Below are positions 9,474-18,016 of a DNA stretch of 64,000 nt, one piece after another. Origin of the DNA: Nostoc calcicola FACHB-3891 (GTDB taxonomy: Bacteria > Cyanobacteriota > Cyanobacteriia > Cyanobacteriales > Nostocaceae); NCBI RefSeq assembly GCF_014697355.1, contig NZ_JACJRQ010000016.1:123414-187413 (forward strand), given 5' to 3'. The notes beneath the pieces are model-generated. The model saw only the letters and a list, made by a program, of their open reading frames with translations. It did not search any database and was not told the DNA's origin. Each line of letters starts with the position of its first letter. Position 1 is the stretch's first letter. A program made the position numbers and the translations under genes.

Positions 9474-10022
9474 TTATCCAAGAGGTTGATTTTCATCACA
9501 TTGACGTGAATACTGGAATTCCAGATCCTTTTGTCGTTCCCTACCCCCTTTATAAGCAATAGGGCACAACTTAGTGTTAGCACTTATACAATCCATGTGC
9601 GGCGTTTTAGCACAGACTACCAGTAAGCCACCCAGAATAAACAATAAGCCGCAAATTGCAGCTGTCTGAAAGGAAGAAATTTCTAGTACACCGTGAACTA
9701 CTATTTCTCGGAGAACAGAAACAATTGTTACCTCAACTGCTACTCCCACAGAAATACTATGTTCTTGTAAGTAGACCATTAATAGTCGAAATAACTCGAC
9801 TAAAATCAACACAAATAGTATTTTTGCAGTCACATGTTTATAGTCTAGTGGCTGCGTAAGGGCAATACCTATCCCCCACAATTGGATCAGCATCACGGCG
9901 AACAAACCCAAACACAAGACAATCACAATTAAGTCTTGGAAGGCTTCCATGTTGCGAACTATTGAGTGGCGATCTAGCCAGCGATCGCAAAATAAAAATC
10001 GACTCTTCAGGCGCTTTTGCAT
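9474..10022 (-). CDS. PsiE-family (phosphate-starvation-inducible) membrane protein
   Basis: 182 aa with about four hydrophobic helices: FQDLIVIVLCLGLFAVML, ILFVLILVELFRLLMVYL, VAVEVTIVSVLREIVVHGVL and AICGLLFILGGLLVV. The ELFRLLMVYL..H and REIVVHG motifs fit the PsiE family (PF06146). Family members are inner-membrane proteins of unclear function. The C-terminal 40 residues are hydrophilic and cysteine-containing. A start at Met25 (RNMEAFQDL) is possible and would remove a basic N-terminal extension. Confidence 0.78.
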   Translation of the reverse strand: MQKRLKSRFLFCDRWLDRHSIVRNMEAFQDLIVIVLCLGLFAVMLIQLWGIGIALTQPLDYKHVTAKILFVLILVELFRLLMVYLQEHSISVGVAVEVTIVSVLREIVVHGVLEISSFQTAAICGLLFILGGLLVVCAKTPHMDCISANTKLCPIAYKGGRERQKDLEFQYSRQCDENQPLG

Positions 10023-10087
10023 GTACGTTTCATTCCTATCAGGACAAGTTCAGACAACACCAGCGAGTCAACCCAATAGTTTTATGT

Positions 10088-10135
10088 TACAGCAGAATTC
10101 AGAATTCAGAATTCAGGAGTCAGAATTCAGAATTT
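10088..10135. repeat. STRR-type 7-bp repeat cluster (ATTCAGA family)
   Basis: Several copies of the GAATTCA/ATTCAGA word in tandem, with inverted copies near 10266-10300. The gap 10023-10314 contains only these repeats and no gene that I can see. Confidence 0.75.
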
Positions 10136-10314
10136 ATCTGGAATCTAGTAGGATTGGTATATCGACTTATCACATATTTTTATCTTTGAACTCTTATACC
10201 GGATTTTAAAGAAAGTAAAGTACATTACCAAAGTCTCAAACCCTAACATCAAGGTTTTTTTTCTTCTGAATTCAGAATTCAGAATTATGAATTCTGATGT
10301 TCACTACTCACTAT

Positions 10315-11217
10315 TCATTGATTTAAATTTTGTGCTTGCTGCAACAATTGTTCGGCATTTTTTGCCCATTGAGAATTACCCTGAGCTTTGTATAAATCTC
10401 TGGCAAATTGCAATACTTGTACAGCATCACTATATTGTTGTAACTGCATAAAAACTAATCCAGCTCCATAATAAGCGTTGGGATAGTTAGAGTTAGCTTC
10501 GGCTGATTTTCTAAAAGCCTCTAACGCTTCTTGTAATTTGCGTTGATTAAACAAAATTGAGCCAAGATTATAATAAGCTTCTGGATATTTGGGATTAATT
10601 TTTACTGCTTGATTAAAGGCATCTCTCGCTCGATCGAGTTTACCTTGCTGGAGATAACACATCCCGATATGGTAAGGAGGTTCTGGTGCATTTTTGCTAT
10701 ATTCTATGGCTTTTTTAAAAGATGCGATCGCCCGATCGCAATCTCGTTTTTGTTCTCGTAGCAAACCTAAGTTATAGTGAGCAAATCCTAATTTTGGATC
10801 GAGTTCCAACGCACGCAGCAAGTAATCGTTAGCTAAGTCTAAATTATTGCCTTCTAACAACGCACCGCCTAAATTAGCAAAAGCTGGAGCAAACTTCGGA
10901 TCGGCTTGCGTCGCTCGATAAAATGCATCCGCAGAGGGTTGTAATTGTCCTGTTTGTCGTAATGCTAACCCTAAGTTATAGTGGGCTGCTGCTAATGTCG
11001 GATCTAATTGACTTGCTTGTTTAAAAGCAGCGATCGCATCTTGGACTTTTCCCGCCTGAATTGCTTGTAAGCCTTGGTTTAACCAGTCTACAGCAGTTCG
11101 ACTATTAGATTGTGCCAGCAAAAGGGGGGATGAGGGGGATGAGGTAGAGGCAAGGCTACCCACTAATATCAAACTGACTAAAGTTGCTATGGGATATTTA
11201 TAGAGTGATAATCTCAT
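10315..11217 (-). CDS. Exported TPR-repeat protein
   Basis: About 300 aa from the ATG at 11217; an upstream TTG at 11238 would add seven residues. A signal peptide (LYKYPIATLVSLILVGSLA) is followed by seven or so tetratricopeptide repeats with the W/LG/Y..A.A pattern (AAHYNLGLALRQTGQ, AFANLGGALLEGN, AHYNLGLLREQK, PPYHIGMCYLQQGK, AYYNLGSILFNQRK, AYYGAGLVFMQLQQ). TPR arrays are protein-interaction scaffolds. No partner is indicated by the neighbours. It probably lies in the periplasm or thylakoid lumen. Confidence 0.9.
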   Translation of the reverse strand: MRLSLYKYPIATLVSLILVGSLASTSSPSSPLLLAQSNSRTAVDWLNQGLQAIQAGKVQDAIAAFKQASQLDPTLAAAHYNLGLALRQTGQLQPSADAFYRATQADPKFAPAFANLGGALLEGNNLDLANDYLLRALELDPKLGFAHYNLGLLREQKRDCDRAIASFKKAIEYSKNAPEPPYHIGMCYLQQGKLDRARDAFNQAVKINPKYPEAYYNLGSILFNQRKLQEALEAFRKSAEANSNYPNAYYGAGLVFMQLQQYSDAVQVLQFARDLYKAQGNSQWAKNAEQLLQQAQNLNQ

Positions 11218-11499
11218 AGATTTTCTCAATCTGGGCAATTTTCAGTTACGTTTACTTCACAAAAAATTTGGTGAATGCTGAAGTTTTTTACAAAACTTGT
11301 TGATTGAGTATTAAACTTTGTGTTGCTTAACTTTTCTTAAGCTAAATCTTACAACAGGCTACAATTTTTTTAACTTTGGATTAAAGGTAGGATAATAACA
11401 AATTAAAGAAGGGGTAATTTTGACTCCAGAGAACCATTTTTTATCCCTGATATAGATAGCGTAATGCGGTTGGGAATCAATTACCGCAAGGGAGGTTTT

Positions 11500-13548
11500 A
11501 TGAACGAAAAAGTAAAATCGGGTTCGCGGAATGTTGCAATTGTTGGTCCTTATTTAAGTGGAAAAACTACTTTACTAGAAAGTTTGTTATTTGTCACAGG
11601 GGCGATTTCTCGCAAAGGAAGTATTAAAGACAGCAATACAGTGGGAGATAGTGCTGCTGAGTCGCGCGATCGCCACATGAGTGTAGAAGTCAGCGCTGCT
11701 AGCACTGAGTATAACGGTACTCGTTTCACTTTTGTTGATTGTCCCGGAAGTGTAGAATTTGCCCAGGAAACATACAATGCTTTAATAGGAGTCGATGCTG
11801 CAATTGTAGTTTGCGAACCGATACGCGATCGCGTACTCACCCTCGCTCCTCTATTTAAATTCCTCGACGATTGGGAAATTCCCCACATAGTCTTCGTCAA
11901 CAAAATGGATCGGGCAAATATCCATGTTTTAGAAACATTACACGCCCTCAAAGCAGTTTCCAGCCGTCCCCTAGTAGCCCACCAATACCCCATCATGCAA
12001 GGGGAACAACTCACCGGCTTTATCGACATGGTGAGCGAACAAGCATATCAATATCATCCCGGCGCACCTGCTGACCCCATCCCCTTCCCCGAAAGTTTAA
12101 AAGAAGAAGAACATATAGCACGGGCAGAAATGCTCGAAGCCCTAGCAAATTTTGACGATCATTTACTCGAAGAACTTTTAGAAGATATCGAACCACCCCA
12201 AGAGGAAATCCTCAAAGATTTAAAAATGGAATTAGGGGCAGATTTAGTAGTCCCGGTTTTCTTTGGTGTGGCAGAACAAGATTATGGTGTTAGACCTTTA
12301 ATAGAAGCGTTGTTACGGGAAGCCCCCGAACCAGAAACCACAACAGAACGCCGCTTAAAAAACTTCAAAGGCAATACACCCATAGCCCAGGTACTCAAAA
12401 CTTACTACACTCCCCAAGGTGGCAAACTCTCCCTCGTGCGGGTTTGGCGGGGCAAATTAACCGATGGTCTTGTCCTCAATGGTGTTCGCACAGGTGGAAT
12501 TTATCGTCTCATGGGACAACAACAGCAGTTTGTTAATGAAGCTGCTGCTGGTGAAATAGTTGCATTGAGCCGTTTAGAAGGAATCAAGACCGGAGATACA
12601 ATTTCCACAGAACAGCCCTCAGCGATGCAATTACCCAAAGCTGAACAGTTGGAACCTGTGTATGCCCTCGCCGTTACACCAGAAAAGCGCAACGATGAAG
12701 TTAAGCTCAGCGGTGCCATTATTAAGCTATTAGAAGAAGACTGTTCGCTGGCTTGGGAACAACACGGCGACACCCACGAAGTTATCCTTTGGGGTCAAGG
12801 CGAAATTCATTTGCAAGTCGCCTTAGATAGACTGCGCCGCAAATATAACTTGCCCATGACAACCCACTTACCGCAAGTGCCTTATAAAGAAACCATCCGC
12901 AAAACGGTGGCTTCAGTTCATGGACGGTACAAACACCAAAGTGGTGGCCACGGACAATTTGGTGATGTTTTCCTCGAAATCAAGCCCCTACCACGCGGCG
13001 AAGGATTTAACTTTAATGAAACCATCGTCGGCGGCGTAGTTCCGAGACAGTACATCCCCGGCGTAGAAATGGGCGTGCGGGAATTTCTGGCACACGGGCC
13101 TCTTGGCTTCCCTGTGGTGGATGTGGCGGTAACTTTGACCAACGGTTCTTACCACAACGTTGATAGTTCCGAACAAGCCTTTAAGCAAGCCGCCCGATTA
13201 GCAATGCAAACGGGGATACCCCAAGCGCAACCCACCTTATTAGAACCGATTCTGCGGATAGAAGTGACAACACCCAGCGAATTTACCTCCAAAGTGTTGC
13301 AACTGCTGAGTGGTAGACGCGGACAAATTTTAGGCTATGAAGGTAGAAACGATTGGCAAGGCTGGGATAATGTAGTTGCATACTTGCCACAAGCAGAGAT
13401 GCAGAATTTTATTGTAGAGTTGCGATCGCTCACCTTAGGCGTTGGTTCCTTCCACTGGCAGTATGACCATTTGCAGGAAGTACCCGAAAAACTCGCCGAA
13501 CGCGTCCTAGCTGGCAATGGTAATGGTGGTAACGGTAACGGCAAGTAA
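11500..13548 (+). CDS. Elongation factor G-like GTPase (divergent paralogue)
   Basis: 682 aa from the ATG at 11500, chosen because GGGAGG lies 6 bp upstream; an ATG at 11464 would add 12 residues. It has full EF-G architecture: G domain (GPYLSGKTT near residues 16-24, DCPG, NKMD), domain II, then domains III-V (YKHQSGGHGQFGDV, SSEQAFKQAARLAMQ, RRGQILGYEGR). Compared with canonical EF-G, GHIDAGKTT is changed, and the catalytic histidine of DTPGH is a serine (DCPGSVEF). This resembles the EF-G2-type group, whose role in translation is uncertain. The C-terminus has a Gly/Asn-rich tail. The canonical fusA is not in this window. Confidence 0.9.
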   Translation: MNEKVKSGSRNVAIVGPYLSGKTTLLESLLFVTGAISRKGSIKDSNTVGDSAAESRDRHMSVEVSAASTEYNGTRFTFVDCPGSVEFAQETYNALIGVDAAIVVCEPIRDRVLTLAPLFKFLDDWEIPHIVFVNKMDRANIHVLETLHALKAVSSRPLVAHQYPIMQGEQLTGFIDMVSEQAYQYHPGAPADPIPFPESLKEEEHIARAEMLEALANFDDHLLEELLEDIEPPQEEILKDLKMELGADLVVPVFFGVAEQDYGVRPLIEALLREAPEPETTTERRLKNFKGNTPIAQVLKTYYTPQGGKLSLVRVWRGKLTDGLVLNGVRTGGIYRLMGQQQQFVNEAAAGEIVALSRLEGIKTGDTISTEQPSAMQLPKAEQLEPVYALAVTPEKRNDEVKLSGAIIKLLEEDCSLAWEQHGDTHEVILWGQGEIHLQVALDRLRRKYNLPMTTHLPQVPYKETIRKTVASVHGRYKHQSGGHGQFGDVFLEIKPLPRGEGFNFNETIVGGVVPRQYIPGVEMGVREFLAHGPLGFPVVDVAVTLTNGSYHNVDSSEQAFKQAARLAMQTGIPQAQPTLLEPILRIEVTTPSEFTSKVLQLLSGRRGQILGYEGRNDWQGWDNVVAYLPQAEMQNFIVELRSLTLGVGSFHWQYDHLQEVPEKLAERVLAGNGNGGNGNGK

Positions 13549-13588
13549 TTTTGGATTTTGGATTTTTGATTAATCTAAAATTAACCCT

Positions 13589-13613
13589 AGCCCGAAACTT
13601 TTAGTTTCGGGCT
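13589..13613. terminator. Perfect 11-bp hairpin between convergent genes
   Basis: AGCCCGAAACT and AGTTTCGGGCT pair perfectly around a 3-base loop, 40 bp after the EF-G-like stop and before the convergent gene at 13701. There is no strong T-run, so termination is likely but not certain. Confidence 0.55.
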
Positions 13614-13700
13614 AATAACTAGTTTCCAATCAATTGTTGTTAGTCTATGTCTTCTTCGGTAAGACCTGCATCCTTGAGTAGTCCTTATGCAGGGCATTTC

Positions 13701-14171
13701 TTAGTGAATGTTTAATACGTTTCGGACGTGCTGTTGAAACGCTAATTTTTCTTTACCCCAACGTTCTTGGAATGCGTGTATATTTTCCAACTTTATTGCT
13801 TTTCCAAATCGAGGAAAATTAATAGTACAATCAAACAGTTTATGGTTTTCTGGAGGATTGTGCCAATTATCCGTTATCCAAACTACTTGTACAAGACGAT
13901 AAATATTAAACCCGTCTCCAGTATTTTTCTCACGATAAAGTCGATCGTTAAGCATTTCAACAATGTGCGTTACTTTGCCATATTGTCTTAAAATCATCAA
14001 TTCGCCTTCTTGTGGCGCTTTGGCATTGTCTTCATCTTTACCTTCTTGATTTCTCCAGTGCAAAGCGAAAATCTTTAAGTCTGGATTTATGATAGATATG
14101 CTTTCATAAGCCCAATATTCACCATCTATAGGTTTTACATTTTTAGTCCAAATTAATCCATTTAAATCCAT
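13701..14171 (-). CDS. Hypothetical protein (156 aa)
   Basis: I do not recognise a family. The protein is soluble, with many aromatic residues (GLIWTKNVKPIDGEYWAYES, ALHWRNQEG, VVWITDNWHNPP) and a basic helical end (FQERWGKEKLAFQQHVRNVL). Tryptophan-rich beta strands at this spacing recall PUA/EVE-like folds, but this is only a guess. The stop TAA lies at 13701-13703. It is divergent from the Uma2 gene across 184 bp. Confidence 0.65.
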   Translation of the reverse strand: MDLNGLIWTKNVKPIDGEYWAYESISIINPDLKIFALHWRNQEGKDEDNAKAPQEGELMILRQYGKVTHIVEMLNDRLYREKNTGDGFNIYRLVQVVWITDNWHNPPENHKLFDCTINFPRFGKAIKLENIHAFQERWGKEKLAFQQHVRNVLNIH

Positions 14172-14355
14172 AACTATTTCTCAATCTTGTTCTAATAAAG
14201 AAGCTATATACATAGTTTTCCCTGAAATATAGGTTAAGTAACAGCACTTATTTTTGCAGATATAATCAAAAGTTTGACAGTCCAGGATTATTCCTTGCTA
14301 CGATAGTTTAATGCTGGCTTTCGCAAGCTTCAATGTTAAATTGAAATATTAAGTA

Positions 14356-15009
14356 ATGGTAACACTGCAATTACAACAATTAGGTGTACCGCCAGGACAT
14401 AGAGTAATACTCCACGATGTTAGCTGGCAAGAATTTGAGGCGATTTTAGAAGAACTTGGTGACCATCGAGCCACTCGATTGGCTTATAGCTACGGAACTT
14501 TGGAGATGAGAATGCCATTACCGAAGCATGAAAAAGCCAAAGTAATCATTGGAGATTTGGTAAAAATTCTGCTGGAAGAATTAGAAATTGATTGTGAGAC
14601 ATTTGGCTCAACTACTTTCAAACGTGATGATATGGCTGTTGGTGTAGAGCCTGATGATTCTTTCTACATTCAAAATCATGCTCGGATGATTGGGAAAGAA
14701 CGAATAGACTTAAAAGTTGACCCACCACCTGACCTTGCAATTGAAGTTGATGTTACTTCCAAAACCCAATTAGATGCTTATGAAGCACTAGGAGTTCCCG
14801 AACTTTGGCGATATGAAAATGGGAAACTACAAATTAATATTCTTCAGTATGGCAAATATATTGAGTCTGAAATTAGTCCTACTTTTTCCAACTTGCCTAT
14901 TTTTGAAGGAATTCCCCGTTTTGTTGAACAGAGCAGAACTTTAGGTAGAAGTCCAACACTTAGAGCATTTAGGCAATGGGTAAGAGAGGAAATTCAAAAT
15001 AATTTGTAA
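14356..15009 (+). CDS. Uma2-family (DUF820) PD-(D/E)XK-like protein
   Basis: 217 aa. Uma2/DUF820 proteins are very numerous in cyanobacteria and have a restriction-endonuclease-like fold; their role is not settled. Seen here are the family start (ILHDVSWQEFEAILEELGDH), a SYGTLEMRMPLPKHEKAK segment, the active-site-like DPPPDLAIEVDVTSKTQ (about residues 132-148) and the LGVPELWRYENGKLQI end. Length is close to the 190-220 aa usual for the family. It is the last gene before a bidirectional terminator. Confidence 0.88.
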   Translation: MVTLQLQQLGVPPGHRVILHDVSWQEFEAILEELGDHRATRLAYSYGTLEMRMPLPKHEKAKVIIGDLVKILLEELEIDCETFGSTTFKRDDMAVGVEPDDSFYIQNHARMIGKERIDLKVDPPPDLAIEVDVTSKTQLDAYEALGVPELWRYENGKLQINILQYGKYIESEISPTFSNLPIFEGIPRFVEQSRTLGRSPTLRAFRQWVREEIQNNL

Positions 15010-15040
15010 TTCGTAATTAGAACAAAAATATTTACTCATA

Positions 15041-15072
15041 GATACCCGACTTCTTAAAAAAAGTCGGGTATC
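15041..15072. terminator. Bidirectional terminator hairpin
   Basis: Perfect 12-bp arms (GATACCCGACTT and AAGTCGGGTATC) with an A-rich 8-base loop, placed between the convergent Uma2 gene and the PstS-like gene. Confidence 0.75.
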
Positions 15073-15093
15073 TTGTCTCTGACGAACGATCGA

Positions 15094-15975
15094 TCAATTC
15101 TCTAAAATCATCGCTTGCTGTCCTTGAGCGGAAGTTGCATAACCTAAAAATGCTTGAACTCCAGGACTAGCAGGATTTTTATAGACATAATATAGTTGCC
15201 GTTGGTAGGGATAACCACTTGCATCTGGCGTTAACCCGTCAATTGGAACAAATCGCACTGTTTGTTGATTAGCAACCTGTGCAAAAGTAGCATAGCCGAT
15301 GCCATCAGTTCCTAAAGCTTGGAGTAGGGGAGTTGTGGCATCTCGTTGCAACGTTGTGATGTTTGGTGTGGTGCCAAAATTAGCTCCTTTTAGCACTATT
15401 TCCTGAAATGCTTGATGAGTTCCACTAACTGCTGGGCGATTAATTACTCGGATACTTCCATTGTTACCACCTACGGCCGACCAGTTGTTAATTTTGCCCT
15501 GAAAAATATCTGCTGCTTGGCTGCTGCTTAATCCTTGATTGAAAGGATTTGCTTTGCCAACCACAAGAGCGATCGCATCTGTTGTCACAGACACCGCCAC
15601 TAATCCCTGACTCTGTTCTTGTGCAGTCAGTGGCCGAGATACCGCCGCAATATCCGCTTTACCCGCTACCAAATCCGCGATACCATTTTGAGAACCATTG
15701 GCACTAGTAATAACATTTGCACCCGGAAATTGCCTCTCAAAAGTTCTTTTAAGATTTTGGTTAATTGTCACCATGCTCGTAGAACCGTCTATTTTCACGG
15801 TAGTACCGCTTGGTAGTGAACTTGGGGGTGAGAAACTAGTAGAGGGTGTGTTGCTTGGGAAGGTAACATTACTTGGTACTGGTTCCCGGTTGAAAAAGAA
15901 CCAGTAGCCACCACCGATTAAAGCGAAAAAAATCAGGATAAAAACAATTGGAGGAGGAGCGTTTTTTTGACTCAT
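15094..15975 (-). CDS. Membrane-anchored PstS-like substrate-binding protein
   Basis: 293 aa. An N-terminal membrane helix (IVFILIFFALIGGGYWFFF, residues 10-28) leads to a Ser/Pro-rich linker and then a type 2 periplasmic binding domain of the phosphate-binding group. Hallmarks are KIDGSTSM (about 62-69), ADIAAVSRPLTAQEQ, the QAADIFQGKINNWSAVGG strand-helix and RPAVSGTHQAFQ. There is no lipobox, so it should stay tethered by the helix and face the periplasm. It lies 6 bp downstream of the PspA-like gene on the same strand, and two more domains of this type are fused to CHAT proteases 4 kb away. It has no PstABC partners nearby, so a sensory rather than a transport role is likely. Confidence 0.85.
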   Translation of the reverse strand: MSQKNAPPPIVFILIFFALIGGGYWFFFNREPVPSNVTFPSNTPSTSFSPPSSLPSGTTVKIDGSTSMVTINQNLKRTFERQFPGANVITSANGSQNGIADLVAGKADIAAVSRPLTAQEQSQGLVAVSVTTDAIALVVGKANPFNQGLSSSQAADIFQGKINNWSAVGGNNGSIRVINRPAVSGTHQAFQEIVLKGANFGTTPNITTLQRDATTPLLQALGTDGIGYATFAQVANQQTVRFVPIDGLTPDASGYPYQRQLYYVYKNPASPGVQAFLGYATSAQGQQAMILEN

Positions 15976-15981
15976 AACTTT

Positions 15982-16695
15982 TTACTCTGGTACTTTTTCA
16001 ATACTTGATTCAGCTAACATCTGCAAACGACGAGATACTTCATCATCTACAGTCATACGTTCTATTTCTGCTTGCAGTTTTTCAGTTGGATTTTCAGACA
16101 TTTCAGCTAAAGCGCCTGTTTTTAGATTCCGTCGCTCAACTGCGCTTTTAGCTTTTTCAAAGTCACTTTTAGCCGAACCAATGTCAAATTCATTATTGAC
16201 TTTGGCAATCATCGCTAGTGCTTCGTTTACCTCTGACATATCTTTCATATTTTGCATGTCAGCTTTGTAAGCTTCTAGCTTCATGCGCTCTCGATTTAGC
16301 TTGTCTTTGGAAGCATTTACAGCCGATTCGGCTTGCTTGACTAACTCCTCCAGCTTGGGTAAGATTTGCTCTGTTTGAATTGCTTTGGTCATTGCCATCC
16401 GCGCTGCTTCTGGATTACCACTGCGCTGAGCAATATTTGCTTGCTGTTCTAAAGTCCTTAATTCTTTGACTTTTGTCTCATATTTGTTTTTGGCTGTTTT
16501 GTAAGAAGCTTCTTGCATAGCAACAGCTTCAGCCAGCTTTTGCACTGATTCTTGCATTGATTGAAGTGATTCTTCAGCTACGGCAACAGCTACTTTACCA
16601 CCAGATTCTACCGGCATTCCCCATAGCCAATTCCAAGTACCGACTATGGTTCGTCCGGCTTTTTCACCCATTAACCAGTACATAACTTTTTTCAT
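15982..16695 (-). CDS. PspA/IM30-like membrane-associated coiled-coil protein
   Basis: About 237 aa from the ATG at 16695, which has AGG eight bases upstream; a GTG three codons earlier is possible. The protein is almost entirely helical. An amphipathic N-terminus (KKVMYWLMGEKAGRTIVGTWNWLWGM) is followed by long coiled coils with the PspA-type pattern (QRSGNPEAARMAMTKAIQTEQ, about 100-120) and an acidic end. PspA/IM30/Vipp1 proteins form ESCRT-III-like polymers that protect or remodel membranes. It should be in the cytoplasm on the inner face of the membrane. It is cotranscribed with the PstS-like gene and divergent from the sigma-like gene. Confidence 0.72.
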   Translation of the reverse strand: MKKVMYWLMGEKAGRTIVGTWNWLWGMPVESGGKVAVAVAEESLQSMQESVQKLAEAVAMQEASYKTAKNKYETKVKELRTLEQQANIAQRSGNPEAARMAMTKAIQTEQILPKLEELVKQAESAVNASKDKLNRERMKLEAYKADMQNMKDMSEVNEALAMIAKVNNEFDIGSAKSDFEKAKSAVERRNLKTGALAEMSENPTEKLQAEIERMTVDDEVSRRLQMLAESSIEKVPE

Positions 16696-16704
16696 ATAAC
16701 ACAC

Positions 16705-17278
16705 CTATTTCATTAAGATTGCTTTGAATCAGATACAGCAAGTTTTATGATTGCGACTCTTATTAGATTTACATCCAGTATTTTTATTTTTATGAAATGA
16801 CTCAGGATGAATAGCACTAAAATAAAAGTCAATCTTTAGAGTCAATGGAGTGCGATCGCTCTTTTCCCAAAGAACCAGGACTTACTACACACAGGTAACG
16901 GAAAATCAAACCGCAGAGGACGCAGAGAACACAGAGAAATAGGAGTTTAAGAGACTTGTTGCTTAAGTCATTGGTTTGGGATTGCTCTTAGTCTTATTAG
17001 ATTCACATCCAATATTTCTATCTTTATGAAATGACTCAGTACAAAGGGCAAGAAAATAAACCAAAATCCTTGATAGAAAAGGCTTTTGGGTTTTAGCATA
17101 ACCTCGTGCCATGCTATCTATGAATTTTCTCTGGCAAGAGTAATAAAAACTTTTTGATATTTGTAACATCCACAAGTAATAAGTGAATTCAAAATCAGGT
17201 AAACTCAAGCAGCAAAAGCTTTTTTGTCTTTCGGGTAAGTAGTTAATACCCCCATAGCAGCTTGGGAGAAAAATCGTT
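16705..17278. other. 574-bp divergent control region with two copies of a 47-bp segment
   Basis: This gap separates the PspA-like and sigma-like genes. Two direct copies of about 47 bp lie near 16762-16808 and 16994-17040 and differ at about four positions. Read on the minus strand, both copies encode an ESFHK..N.GC.SNK tail, preceded by short open stretches, which suggests decayed gene ends. A dispersed CGCAGAGGACGCAGAG-type repeat lies at about 16912-16940. I see no convincing intact gene. Confidence 0.55.
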
Positions 17279-18016
17279 GTGGATGAACAACTTAAAAAAC
17301 TAATTGATGAGGTATGCTGCTACCCAGACCCCAGTCCAGCGAGGCAGAAAGCATTAAACAGACTGCTTGTGCTTATTCAACAACTCCCTGGCATTTATAA
17401 ATCTGGGCACCAAGACTATTTAGAAGCTTTAAATCTAACTTGGGAATGGGTGAGCCGGAAGATTTGTGCATTTGAAGCGCGTTCACGAAGTGACTCCGTT
17501 CGCGTAGCGTCCCGAAGGGAAGGAGTATCGCCTTCTCTGCAACAAAGCCTAGTAATCTGGATTAATGGCTTTCTTAAGTGGCGAATTAAAGATTTATACA
17601 TCTCAGACAGTAATTATACTATCAGTTTAGACAGACTTACCCGTAACGATGAGGGCGACGAAACAAGCCTGCTGAATATCTTGCCAGACCGTCACTCACA
17701 AAGTATTACCTTAGATTTACTGGATATCAAAATTGCCCAAATCCAAGAAAATGAGCGTCAGTGCCTTGGAAAACGTATCTGGCAATACATTGAGCAAGAT
17801 GAACAAGGTAAATTAACAGCTAGTCATCTGCGAAAAAAACCAGAATGCCATTGTCAGTTATTGGCAATGCGCTTACTTGTGGAAAATCCACCTCATAAAA
17901 TCTCTGATATTGCTAGAGATTTAAATATAAGCAATCAAACTCTTTACTCTCACTGGAAGAAAAATTGTCTTCCCCTGTTAAGAGAAATTGGGATTAATTT
18001 CGGATATGACCAATGA
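17279..18016 (+). CDS. Sigma-70-like / ECF-type regulator of the DUF1822-CHAT locus
   Basis: 245 aa from a GTG start with GGGAG upstream. The C-terminus has a sigma region-4-like helix-turn-helix (HKISDIARDLNISNQTLYSHWKKN, about 209-232). The middle (WINGFLKWRIKDLYISD) resembles the degenerate region-2 parts of cyanobacterial sigma-like proteins that sit beside DUF1822 genes. Residues 67-85 (ARSRSDSVRVASRREGVSP) are encoded by a dispersed palindromic repeat inserted in frame. The stop overlaps the next gene's start (ATGA), so the two are translationally coupled. It probably controls this locus, but DNA binding has to be inferred. Confidence 0.7.
   Translation: MDEQLKKLIDEVCCYPDPSPARQKALNRLLVLIQQLPGIYKSGHQDYLEALNLTWEWVSRKICAFEARSRSDSVRVASRREGVSPSLQQSLVIWINGFLKWRIKDLYISDSNYTISLDRLTRNDEGDETSLLNILPDRHSQSITLDLLDIKIAQIQENERQCLGKRIWQYIEQDEQGKLTASHLRKKPECHCQLLAMRLLVENPPHKISDIARDLNISNQTLYSHWKKNCLPLLREIGINFGYDQ
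17477..17531. repeat. Dispersed palindromic repeat inserted in frame in the sigma-like gene
   Basis: A GC-rich segment with the inverted words TTCACGAAGTGA, CTCCGTTCGCG and CGTCCCGAAGGGA. This kind of element is common between genes in Nostoc-type genomes. It interrupts the protein with a Ser/Arg-rich insert but keeps the frame. Confidence 0.75.

Noticed and set aside
16963..17208. 81-aa open frame on the minus strand in the PspA-sigma gap
   Set aside because: It lacks a ribosome-binding site and a plausible start, and its end is a copied segment; I treat it as decayed sequence.
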